Assembly: GCA_943324055.2 (NCBI GenBank) | Contig: CALPKD020000070.1 | Location: 1 to 6,827, forward strand | Length of the DNA: 6,827 nt | Direction: 5' to 3' | From: Chitinophaga pinensis | Lineage (GTDB): Bacteria > Bacteroidota > Bacteroidia > Chitinophagales > Chitinophagaceae | Part shown: positions 1-6,534 of the stretch, piece after piece | How the letters are laid out: the number at the start of each line of letters is the position of its first letter | How positions within the stretch are numbered: position 1 is the first letter of the stretch | The notes under the pieces: model-generated | Seen by the model: the letters and a program-made list of their open reading frames with translations, nothing else | What the model was told of the DNA's origin: nothing | Databases searched by the model: none | Program-made: the position numbers and the translations under genes

Positions 1-115
1 AGTTGTCAAGTACAAGCAATTTAGTTTTACCGTTGTAGAAATTCAAAAAAACAGGATTCATAAAATTCAATTAATAATTACACCAGTTGTTACTCAAACT
101 TCTGAAAATGTGTAA
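1..115 (+). CDS. gldE: GldE, C-terminal end (partial, 5' end outside window)
   Basis: The reading frame that starts at base 2 is open to a TAA at 113-115 and encodes about 37 residues. The stretch YKQFSFTVVEIQKNRIHKIQ is the typical final strand pattern of the CorC/HlyC transporter-associated domain that closes GldE and other CBS-domain membrane proteins of the CNNM/CorC family. GldE is an inner-membrane protein linked to gliding motility in Bacteroidota, and its gene usually lies directly before gldD, as it does here. The stop overlaps the proposed gldD start by 8 bases (ATGTGTAA), which suggests translational coupling. The membrane domain and CBS pair would lie upstream of the window. The assignment rests on a short tail plus gene order; another CorC-like protein in the same place is the alternative. 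Confidence 0.75.
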   Translation, partial: VVKYKQFSFTVVEIQKNRIHKIQLIITPVVTQTSENV

Positions 116-695
116 ACTAGTTTTTGTATTAATGGGATTGGGTTTATTATTAAGCGTCGCTTGTAATACACCGTACACACCAAAGTCAAAAGGATATGCA
201 GCGATGCAATTCCCAAAAAAATCCTATCAATCTTTTAATATTGCAGGTTATCCCTACGCTTTTGAGTATCCCACCTATGCGCAAATCAACAAAGAAGTCA
301 ATTATTTTGGGTCCTCGAAAAAGGAGGATGCTTGGTTGAATATTGATTTTCCAATTCAACATGCTACTATTTATATTAGTTACAAAGACATTCAACCTCA
401 TCAATTTGACACGATGGTAAGGGATGCTTATACCTTTGTAAACAATCACAATAATAAGGCCAGTTTTATTTCAGACTCGGTTTTTACTACCGACAATGGA
501 ATTAAGGGGGTATTTTTTCATATTGGTGGTGATGTGGCGACTAGCTATCAGTTTTTTTTAACCGACTCGGCTAAACATTTTTTTAGAGGGGCCCTTTATT
601 TTAATACTACCCCTAACGAGGATTCCTTGGCCCCCATGAATGCATTTATTTTTAAAGACCTAACCCATTTAGTCAATTCATTTCGTTGGAAATAA
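108..695 (+). CDS. gldD: Gliding motility lipoprotein GldD
   Basis: GldD is a membrane-anchored lipoprotein required for surface gliding in Flavobacterium johnsoniae and is widely kept in Bacteroidota; its biochemical role is not settled. The ATG at 108 gives 195 residues. An in-frame TTG at 87 would add seven residues, but ATG is preferred because it overlaps the gldE stop and gives a normal lipoprotein signal: short positive start, hydrophobic stretch at about 4-17, and the lipidation cysteine C19 in LLSVAC. That lipobox has Ser rather than Leu at -3, which is slightly off consensus. The mature part begins with a Pro/Lys-rich linker followed by MQFPKKSY, the usual GldD opening. The end, FRGALYFNTTPNEDSLAPMN to the final FRWK, matches the conserved GldD C-terminus, and the length is normal. 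It probably shares a transcript with gldE. Confidence 0.9.
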   Translation: MCKLVFVLMGLGLLLSVACNTPYTPKSKGYAAMQFPKKSYQSFNIAGYPYAFEYPTYAQINKEVNYFGSSKKEDAWLNIDFPIQHATIYISYKDIQPHQFDTMVRDAYTFVNNHNNKASFISDSVFTTDNGIKGVFFHIGGDVATSYQFFLTDSAKHFFRGALYFNTTPNEDSLAPMNAFIFKDLTHLVNSFRWK

Positions 696-698
696 TTA

Positions 699-706
699 TA
701 TCTTTG
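699..706 (+). promoter_or_regulatory. Candidate Bacteroidota -7 promoter box before the DUF3109 gene
   Basis: TATCTTTG is an exact match to the Bacteroidota -7 consensus TAnnTTTG and lies in the 27-bp gap between gldD and the DUF3109 gene. A start a few bases downstream would leave a leader of roughly 10 nt before the ATG at 723. No convincing -33 TTG box is seen at the expected distance, so this may be weak or a chance match; read-through from gldD is equally possible. Confidence 0.35.
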
Positions 707-722
707 TCCCATAATTTTAAGT

Positions 723-1307
723 ATGATTATAATTGATTCCGTTTTAGTGAGTGACCAGGTAATAGAGGAGCAGTTTGTTTGCGATTTAACAAAGTGTAAG
801 GGTGGCTGCTGCGAAGACGGAGATGCTGGCGCGCCACTCGAAAACAAGGAAAAGGATTATATTAAACAATATTACGATTTGGTGGAGCCATATATGACCA
901 AGGAAGGGATTAAGGAAGTGAAACAGGTTGGGCAGTTTTTATATGATCGAGAATTTGGTTGGGTAACGCCTACCTTAAATGGTCAAATTTGCGCCTACGG
1001 ATTTAAAGACGATCAAGGAATTATTAAATGTGCTTTTGAACAAGCGTACAACGACGGAAAAATTCCATGGAAAAAACCAATTAGTTGTCATTTATTCCCC
1101 ATCAAGATTACAAAAAGCAAATCGGATCCGGATGTTGAATATATGAATTATGAGCCGAGGGAAGATTTATGCAAAGCTGCATGTTCATTGGGCGTGAAAC
1201 TAAAAGTACCTGCTTACCAATTTTTAAAGGAGTCCATCACTCGAAAATATGGCGCCGAATTTTACAATACATTAGACGCTACGGCGGCTCATTTAAAGAA
1301 AAAATAA
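723..1307 (+). CDS. DUF3109 family cysteine-rich protein
   Basis: This 194-residue cytoplasmic protein has no signal peptide or membrane segment and matches the DUF3109 family, which is common in Bacteroidota and has no established function. Nine cysteines are spread over the chain: C20, C25, C29 and C30 in CDLTKCKGGCC near the N-terminus, C90 and C103 in the middle, C122 in KPISCHLFPI, and C150 and C154 in EDLCKAAC. This spacing resembles the YkgJ-type CxxxxCCxxC-like proteins proposed to bind iron-sulfur clusters or zinc, so metal binding is likely but inferred. The length is usual for the family. The ATG at 723 is the first start after gldD and gives the family-typical beginning (MIIIDSVLVSDQVIEEQFVC). 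lutB starts 17 bases after its stop, so the two are probably co-transcribed, which places a likely metal-binding protein beside an Fe-S protein. Confidence 0.85.
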   Translation: MIIIDSVLVSDQVIEEQFVCDLTKCKGGCCEDGDAGAPLENKEKDYIKQYYDLVEPYMTKEGIKEVKQVGQFLYDREFGWVTPTLNGQICAYGFKDDQGIIKCAFEQAYNDGKIPWKKPISCHLFPIKITKSKSDPDVEYMNYEPREDLCKAACSLGVKLKVPAYQFLKESITRKYGAEFYNTLDATAAHLKKK

Positions 1308-1324
1308 ATAATTACTAGTTAGCC

Positions 1325-2704
1325 ATGGCAAGTATTTACGCCGAATCTTTTTTGTCCAAAAGCAGTGCAAAGGCGCTGGATCTTAACCATAGAAGAAAAA
1401 TTAATTTCAATATAGGCAAGTACAATGCTGTCGTACCAAAGGGGAAAGAACAATTTACCGATTTGGAAAGAGTGCGTGAATTAGCAAAAAACAGAAAATG
1501 GGAAGCTATAGAACACCTGGATTTGCACTTGCTTCAGTTCGAAGAACAAATTACTAAAAGAGGTGCAAAAGTTTTATGGGCAGAGGATAGCGAACAAGCA
1601 TTAAATTTTATTGGCGAGCTATGTGCTGAAAAAAAATGCAAGTCTATTGTCAAAAGTAAAAGCATGGTGACGGAGGAGATTCATTTAAATACCTATCTAA
1701 CCTCCATTGGGGTAGAATCAGTCGAAACAGATTTGGGAGAATATATTCAACAAATGGATGGGGAAGCTCCTTATCATATAGTGACACCTGCCATGCACAA
1801 AAGCAAGGAAGATGTTGCTGCCTTATTTGCTCAACACTTAGGTACTGATATTAATCTAACGCCAGAGGAATTAACAATGGTTGCCAGAAAAAATTTGCGC
1901 GAAAAATACGTACAGGCAGAAATAGGAGTCACAGGCGCTAATTTTATTTTGTCTGATATTGGGGGAATTGCGCTCACTGAAAACGAAGGCAATGCGAGGC
2001 TTTCGGCTGCTTGGCCTAAAACGCATATTGTAATTGTAGGCATTGAAAAAGTACTTCCTTCCATGAATGACCTGGGCTTATTTTGGCCCTTGCTTTCCAC
2101 TTTCGGAACTGGGCAACAAGTGACTGTTTATAATAGTATTATTACGGGTCCTAGACAAGAAGGTGAATCAGATGGCCCAGAAGAAATGTATGTGATCTTA
2201 CTAGACAATGGACGTACCGAATTGTTGGCAAATAATAAAAGCAGAGAAGCGCTTTATTGTATTCGTTGTGGCGCCTGCCTAAATGCTTGCCCAGTGTATA
2301 AGAATATTGGTGGTCATGCTTATGATACTACTTATAGTGGCCCTATTGGAAGTGTAATCACTCCTCATTTAAGAGGTATGCACGATTATAAGCACCTAAG
2401 TTACGCGTCTAGTTTGTGTGGTAGTTGCACTGCGGTATGCCCGGTGCGCATCAATTTGCATGAGTTGCTTTTGGAAAATCGACGCGAGTCGGTAGTAGCT
2501 GGAGAGGGTGATTTTGCAGAAAAATTTGCGTGGAAACTATGGAAGCAAACTTCTATGAATAGGAAATTAATGAATCAAGGAACTGCTACGATTAAAAACT
2601 GGGTAGTCAATAAAATGTTTAAGGGCTGGAGCGCTCAAAGAGCACCACTTGTGTTCCCTAAAAAAACCTTCAATCAGCTTTGGAAGGAATCCAATAAAAA
2701 CTAA
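1325..2704 (+). CDS. lutB: Lactate utilization iron-sulfur protein LutB (LldF/YkgF family)
   Basis: LutB is the iron-sulfur subunit of the LutABC complex, which oxidises L-lactate to pyruvate in the cytoplasm or at the membrane face. The 459-residue protein has the family layout. An N-terminal LUD domain spans about 50-290, including DIGGIALTENEGNARLSAAW at 211-230. A ferredoxin-like segment follows with CIRCGACLNACPVY (C312, C315, C318, C322) and LCGSCTAVCPVRINLHELLL (C365, C368, C372), separated by the conserved GPIGSVITPHLRG region. The C-terminal tail ends in a short basic region. The 4+3 cysteine pattern, with Ser362 where a full second motif would have Cys, is as I recall normal for LutB. 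Length and start are ordinary. lutA (CCG-domain) and lutC (second LUD protein) are not adjacent: upstream is DUF3109 and downstream is a converging transporter gene. The partners must be elsewhere, or this copy works outside a standard lut operon. Confidence 0.9.
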   Translation: MASIYAESFLSKSSAKALDLNHRRKINFNIGKYNAVVPKGKEQFTDLERVRELAKNRKWEAIEHLDLHLLQFEEQITKRGAKVLWAEDSEQALNFIGELCAEKKCKSIVKSKSMVTEEIHLNTYLTSIGVESVETDLGEYIQQMDGEAPYHIVTPAMHKSKEDVAALFAQHLGTDINLTPEELTMVARKNLREKYVQAEIGVTGANFILSDIGGIALTENEGNARLSAAWPKTHIVIVGIEKVLPSMNDLGLFWPLLSTFGTGQQVTVYNSIITGPRQEGESDGPEEMYVILLDNGRTELLANNKSREALYCIRCGACLNACPVYKNIGGHAYDTTYSGPIGSVITPHLRGMHDYKHLSYASSLCGSCTAVCPVRINLHELLLENRRESVVAGEGDFAEKFAWKLWKQTSMNRKLMNQGTATIKNWVVNKMFKGWSAQRAPLVFPKKTFNQLWKESNKN

Positions 2705-2729
2705 AAAGCGCAATCAGAATTATTGACTG
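2703..2729 (-). terminator. Weak intrinsic terminator between converging lutB and the EamA transporter
   Basis: On the - strand, CAGTCA (2729-2724) can pair with TGATTG (2716-2711), six pairs including one G-U, around a 7-nt loop; CGC and a run of five T (2707-2703) follow. This suits termination of the minus-strand unit ending with the EamA gene. On the + strand the same stem has one A-C mismatch and is followed by TTTTA, so it could also act weakly for lutB. The stem is short and AT-rich. Confidence 0.4.
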
Positions 2730-2734
2730 TTTTA

Positions 2735-3661
2735 TTACATTCCATCCGCATCTGTGATAGCCTGCACTGGATCATTTTGCTTTTTCAAGCTTCTGTTTAC
2801 TAGATAAACTCCTACAAGTGTAATAATAGTGCCTAAAATGCTATTAAGGCTCATCTTTTCTTTTAATATTAATGAACCTACCCATATAGCTACTATCGGA
2901 TTAATGTAGGCGTATAAGGATGCAATTGCAGGTTGTAAGTGTTTCATACTATAGATGAAAGAGATAAATGCAAAAACGGATCCTGCAATTACCATATAAG
3001 CAATCACGCCCCATGAAATTGCAGGTATCTCAAACAATGAAATATAATTGCCACTATATAGTGTGATGCCCGCCATAACGGCTGCACTAATTAACATCTG
3101 CCATCCAATGGAATAATAGGGGTTCATGCTTGTTTTATTCCTCGACAGAATAACTGCGCCAACACTCCAAGTAAACATGGCAAACAAAGAAACTACAATG
3201 CCAAGTATATAATGATCACTATGTAATCCAAAGCTATCCTTGTAAAAAATAAAACCGATGCCTAAAATGCCTAAAAATAATCCAAGGGCAGTTTGTGGTG
3301 TAATTTTTATTGCTTTAAAATAAAAGCGTTCAATGAGTACAACAGACAATGGATTTAAAGCTGCTAATAAAGCAGCTAGCCCACTAGTAATAAATTGCAG
3401 CCCATAAGTGGCCAGGCCGTTTGCCGAGACAAACATTAAAAAAGCCATTGGCACCAGGAATATAAACTGTTTAAATGTAGGTAGCTTTTCCCCTTTGATT
3501 AAGAAAAAGCATATGTAAATAGTGCCTCCCAAAAATTGGCGAATGCTTGCTAGTTCAAAGGCAGGCATATGCTTCACGCCTAACTTGCTGGCCACCCAAG
3601 TGGTGCCCCAGACTATACTAGTGACTGTGAGTGCGAGATATGCTTTTTTCTGATTCGACAT
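2735..3661 (-). CDS. EamA/DMT-family inner-membrane transporter
   Basis: This 308-residue protein is a member of the drug/metabolite transporter superfamily, with two EamA repeats at about residues 8-140 and 152-290, together giving about ten hydrophobic helices. The first repeat carries the family signature WGTTWVASKLGVKHMPAFEL followed by ASIRQ, and an A/L-rich helix 4 ending in NPLSVVLIERF. The second carries ASLYAYINPIVAIWVGSLIL then KEK. The C-terminus is a short hydrophilic tail (KKQNDPVQAITDADGM). Relatives export amino acids, metabolites or drugs, but the substrate cannot be read from sequence. It starts 20 bases after the purH stop, with no promoter-like box between them, so it is probably the last gene of the minus-strand unit. 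The order may reflect nothing more than co-transcription; a link to purine export would be speculation. Confidence 0.9.
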   Translation of the reverse strand: MSNQKKAYLALTVTSIVWGTTWVASKLGVKHMPAFELASIRQFLGGTIYICFFLIKGEKLPTFKQFIFLVPMAFLMFVSANGLATYGLQFITSGLAALLAALNPLSVVLIERFYFKAIKITPQTALGLFLGILGIGFIFYKDSFGLHSDHYILGIVVSLFAMFTWSVGAVILSRNKTSMNPYYSIGWQMLISAAVMAGITLYSGNYISLFEIPAISWGVIAYMVIAGSVFAFISFIYSMKHLQPAIASLYAYINPIVAIWVGSLILKEKMSLNSILGTIITLVGVYLVNRSLKKQNDPVQAITDADGM

Positions 3662-3681
3662 TAAGCGGCTAGGGGAGTATT

Positions 3682-5166
3682 TTAATGTTTGAAATGTCTC
3701 AAATTAGTCATCACCATTGCCAATCCTTTTTCAACGCAATAAGCAATACTATCCTTGTCTCTAACGGATCCGCCTGGTTGTATGAATGAATCAATACCTT
3801 CTTCATGTGCAATTTTTACACAATCATCAAAAGGGAAAAATGCATCAGATGCAAGTGTAGCGCCATTCAAATTAAAATTAAATTGCTTTGCTTTTTCAAT
3901 CGCGTGTCTCAATGCATCTACACGACTGGTTTGACCACAACCCTTACCAACTAATTGTTTGTTTTTTATAAGTGCAATGGCATTGCTCTTCAAATGCTTG
4001 CAAATAATATTTCCAAAAATAAGGTCTTCTTTTTCTGAAGCAGTACAAGGTCTTCCACCCACCTCATCCCAATTGCTATAATTGCCAGTGTCCAATCCTT
4101 GTTCTAAGGTTCCGTTTAAGATAGATTTTTTTTGTGTTGTATTAAAAACCATTCCCGGCTTGCTTTGTAACAAAATCCTATTTTTCTTGGCTGATAAAAT
4201 AGTAATTGCATCCGCGTCAAAAGAAGGCGCAATTAATACTTCAAAAAATATTTCTTGAATGGCTTCAGCGGTAGCAACATCTACTTTTCCATTGGTTACG
4301 AGTACACCACCAAATGCACTTTCCGGATCTCCGGCCAATGCCGCTTGCCAGCTATCGAATACGGTATCTCTTTGTGCAACCCCACAAACATTGGTATGCT
4401 TGATAATTGCAAAACTAGTAGTAGGTAATTCGGCGATTAAAGCAATCGCTGCATCTACGTCTACTAAGTTATTATAAGATAGTTCCTTGCCATTTAATTG
4501 GGTGAACCAGCTTTCTAGATTGCCATAAAAAGTGGCTATTTGATGCGGGTTTTCGCCATATCTCAATACTTTACCTGCAATGGGATTAAAATAGTTACTA
4601 ATGGCAATATCATAATGCATCACCACTTCAAAAGCTTTTGCTGCAAACGCTTTTCTTTGATCCATCGTAGTGGTGCCATTTTGATCAATCAATAATTGAT
4701 TCAAATTTGCATAATCTTCCTTCGCTGCCAAAACGACTAAGTCTCGAAAGTTTTTAGCGGCGGCTCTGATCATGGAAGGTCCGCCAATATCAATCTTCTC
4801 GATGATTAATTTTTCCTCATCGGTAGTGCTTAAAGTTTCTTCAAATGGATAAAGGTCCACAATTACTAAGTCAAGTTCGGGGATTTTGTATTCCTCCATT
4901 TCCTTCAAATCCTGTGCCTCGTAACGTCTTCCTAATATTCCGCCAAAAACAGAAGGGTGAAGTGTTTTTACACGACCTCCTAAGATAGAAGGGTATCCGG
5001 TTACGGTTTCAACCGCAATACAAGGGATGCCTAAATCCTCTAAAAATTTCTGCGTACCACCTGTTGAATAAATGGTGATATTTTGTTGGTGCAGGGTTTT
5101 AGCTAATGGAGCTAAGCCGTCTTTGTAGAAGACAGAAATAAGGGCTGATTTGATTTTCTTTTCCAT
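3682..5166 (-). CDS. purH: Bifunctional AICAR transformylase / IMP cyclohydrolase PurH
   Basis: PurH performs the last two steps of purine synthesis: formyl transfer from 10-formyl-tetrahydrofolate to AICAR, then ring closure of FAICAR to IMP. With the ATG at 5166 it is 494 residues; a TTG two codons upstream (5172) is possible but less likely because MEKKIKSALISVFYKDG is a normal start. The N-terminal MGS-like cyclohydrolase domain (about 1-145) shows STGGT, GYPSILGGRVKTLHP and DIGGPSMIRAAAKN. The transformylase domain follows, with LRYGENPHQ near 202, the catalytic Lys-His pair in IIKHTNVCG (about K256-H257), GDPESAFGG, SDAFFPFDD, IQPGGSVRD and the C-terminal RHFKH. All key motifs are present, so the enzyme should be active. 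It lies 35 bases after the comEC stop. A TACCTTTG box sits just before the start, which could give it its own promoter. Confidence 0.97.
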   Translation of the reverse strand: MEKKIKSALISVFYKDGLAPLAKTLHQQNITIYSTGGTQKFLEDLGIPCIAVETVTGYPSILGGRVKTLHPSVFGGILGRRYEAQDLKEMEEYKIPELDLVIVDLYPFEETLSTTDEEKLIIEKIDIGGPSMIRAAAKNFRDLVVLAAKEDYANLNQLLIDQNGTTTMDQRKAFAAKAFEVVMHYDIAISNYFNPIAGKVLRYGENPHQIATFYGNLESWFTQLNGKELSYNNLVDVDAAIALIAELPTTSFAIIKHTNVCGVAQRDTVFDSWQAALAGDPESAFGGVLVTNGKVDVATAEAIQEIFFEVLIAPSFDADAITILSAKKNRILLQSKPGMVFNTTQKKSILNGTLEQGLDTGNYSNWDEVGGRPCTASEKEDLIFGNIICKHLKSNAIALIKNKQLVGKGCGQTSRVDALRHAIEKAKQFNFNLNGATLASDAFFPFDDCVKIAHEEGIDSFIQPGGSVRDKDSIAYCVEKGLAMVMTNLRHFKH

Positions 5167-5169
5167 ACG

Positions 5170-5177
5170 CAAAGGTA
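5170..5177 (-). promoter_or_regulatory. Candidate -7 promoter box touching the purH start
   Basis: On the - strand TACCTTTG exactly matches the Bacteroidota -7 consensus TAnnTTTG and ends only three bases before the purH ATG (5166). A normal start point a few bases downstream would fall on or just inside the start codon, giving a leaderless message. No TTG-type -33 box is seen about 20 bases upstream, where the sequence is GGAGG-rich, so the site could be fortuitous. Confidence 0.4.
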
Positions 5178-5201
5178 AGCCGTTCTAGTAAGCCTCCTTG
5201 G

Positions 5202-6488
5202 TCAGATTTTCCACAAAAAATACAAAGGGCTGAATAACTTTATTGCAAACAGTAACCCTAATGCCCAGATAGCGTAAAAAAGGAACCTGCCTTTTTTTTG
5301 AAATAACCATAAGTACACGAATAATAACAATAGGTAATAAACAAATACGTCTAATGTGCTAAAGTGGATCATCGCCACTTTAGAAATAGATTTTGTGTAA
5401 AGTTGAGTAATTTCCTCGTTCATCCTTAAAATGTAACGTTCAATAGCGTTGCCTAATAAATTGGCAATATTAAAAAAGTTCGGCAAGCATATAAGAAGTG
5501 CCAATGCATATAACAAAACATTACTCAAAGGCACCATGATAAAATTACTAATTAATACAAGCGTTGATAGTTGGTGAAAGTGATAAGCAAGAATAGGCAG
5601 CGTGGTTAACTGTGCGGCAAGTGTAATACAAAAATTACTCCAAAAAAAGGAAAGTAGTGGATTATCCATAGGCAACATTTTGAAAAACAAAGGATAAAAA
5701 AGATGGATCCCAATTACCGCCGCATAGGAAAGTTGTAATCCAATATGATGTAAATCTTTTACATCAAATAGCAATACGATGAGTATTCCTCCCGAAATGA
5801 TATTTAATACTAGCGTGGGTTGCTTTAGGAATTTCCCTATAAAATAAATACTAAAAAAAACACTCGCTCTTACAATAGAAGGGCTTGCGAATGCCATTAA
5901 GGTGTAGGTCCAAATACCTCCAATTATAATAAATAGTTCTAGGAGGAGAAAGTATTTATTTCTCGGCAACCAATTTGTAACACGGGTTAAATTTTTAAAT
6001 ATAATTTCTAAGTGCATTCCACTGATTGCAATAATATGAATGATGCCAAGCTGATTGTAGGCCTTGACTAGCGCTTTATTGATATCGGTTTTGACCCCCA
6101 ATAACAAGGCTTGTGCAAACCCATTGGCTTCTTGTTGCCGAATGGTTTGATTGAGTTTATCAATTACGAGCGTTCTGCAGTGATTGATAAAGGATGATGG
6201 CACAGGAATGTAAAATAAATCTTGATTACTTGTTGCAAAAAAAATAGCAACTCCCCAGCTGGCTAAGGATCCTGCGATTATAAAATTAATAGTAGGTTGC
6301 GAGGAGCAAAACTGAAATAAAAGCCCAAGTAGGAGAAGCGTACTAAATACTATAAGGATGGGCACCAATAGAGGAGTCGTGCTTATTGTAGGGGAGAAAA
6401 TTTCGGCAAGCAAAACTCCTATGCATAAATGCCCCGAAATAAATACTAAGGGATGAGCTGCTCTCCAATGCGCATAAGTCTTTTCCAT
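5202..6488 (-). CDS. comEC: Compact ComEC/Rec2-family competence membrane protein
   Basis: ComEC/Rec2 proteins form the inner-membrane channel that takes up single-stranded DNA during transformation. This 428-residue protein is mostly hydrophobic with roughly 10-12 membrane segments. Three N-terminal helices (about 12-30, 38-60, 67-86) precede the competence domain, which shows NGFAQALLLGVKTDINKAL (122-140), the signature IIHIIAISGMHL (149-160), SPSIVRAS (202-209), GLQLSYAAVIGI (250-261), AAQLTTLPILAYHFHQ (291-306) and NFIMVPLS (315-322). Full-length members usually carry an OB-fold after the first helices and a C-terminal metallo-beta-lactamase domain. Here only about 35 residues join helix 3 to the competence domain, and the chain ends after two final helices at residue 428, so both soluble domains seem absent. 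purH follows after 35 bases, leaving no room for a split-off domain downstream. The ATG at 6488 lies inside a long perfect inverted repeat; no other good start exists without losing the first helix. Confidence 0.85.
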   Translation of the reverse strand: MEKTYAHWRAAHPLVFISGHLCIGVLLAEIFSPTISTTPLLVPILIVFSTLLLLGLLFQFCSSQPTINFIIAGSLASWGVAIFFATSNQDLFYIPVPSSFINHCRTLVIDKLNQTIRQQEANGFAQALLLGVKTDINKALVKAYNQLGIIHIIAISGMHLEIIFKNLTRVTNWLPRNKYFLLLELFIIIGGIWTYTLMAFASPSIVRASVFFSIYFIGKFLKQPTLVLNIISGGILIVLLFDVKDLHHIGLQLSYAAVIGIHLFYPLFFKMLPMDNPLLSFFWSNFCITLAAQLTTLPILAYHFHQLSTLVLISNFIMVPLSNVLLYALALLICLPNFFNIANLLGNAIERYILRMNEEITQLYTKSISKVAMIHFSTLDVFVYYLLLLFVYLWLFQKKGRFLFYAIWALGLLFAIKLFSPLYFLWKI

Positions 6489-6510
6489 TTTGTAGTATAC
6501 AAAATGGAAA
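6482..6510. repeat. Perfect 13-bp inverted repeat covering the comEC start codon
   Basis: TTTCCATTTTGTA (6482-6494) and TACAAAATGGAAA (6498-6510) are exact reverse complements separated by GTA. On the comEC (-) strand the second arm of the hairpin contains the ATG at 6488-6486, so in RNA the start codon would be paired in the middle of a 13-bp stem. Neither side has a T-run, so it does not look like an intrinsic terminator for the methyltransferase gene upstream. It could be an RNA structure controlling translation, a protein-binding operator, or a half-site pair for a dimeric regulator. Confidence 0.85.
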
Positions 6511-6534
6511 GTGCAATAAAGTTTCGGAAAATAC

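Noticed and set aside
596..847. Minus-strand open frame spanning the gldD-DUF3109 junction
   Set aside because: It overlaps two well-supported genes on the opposite strand and has no recognisable protein features.
2258..2443. Second Fe-S motif of LutB has only three cysteines, with Ser362 in the position of a fourth
   Set aside because: As I recall, LutB relatives share this SSLCxxC form, so it is a family trait and not a damaged cluster.
3662..3681. Promoter for the EamA gene in the 20-base gap after purH
   Set aside because: No TAnnTTTG-like box is present; read-through from purH is the simpler explanation.
4259..4477. Plus-strand open frame of 72 codons inside purH
   Set aside because: It is antisense to a well-conserved enzyme and its low-complexity Ala/Ser/Thr-rich product resembles no family I know.
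5175..5194. Direct repeat of GTAAGCC (5175-5181 and 5188-5194) with a 13-base period
   Set aside because: Only two 7-base copies; too short to separate from chance in a 35-base gap, though it lies next to the purH promoter candidate.
5193..5199. AAGGAGG on the minus strand, resembling a Shine-Dalgarno site upstream of purH
   Set aside because: It lies 26 bases before the ATG, too far to act, an in-frame stop at 5187-5185 excludes an earlier start, and Bacteroidota rarely use such sites.
6482..6510. Inverted repeat before comEC read as a terminator for the methyltransferase gene
   Set aside because: No T-run follows the stem on either strand and the stem runs into the comEC coding sequence.
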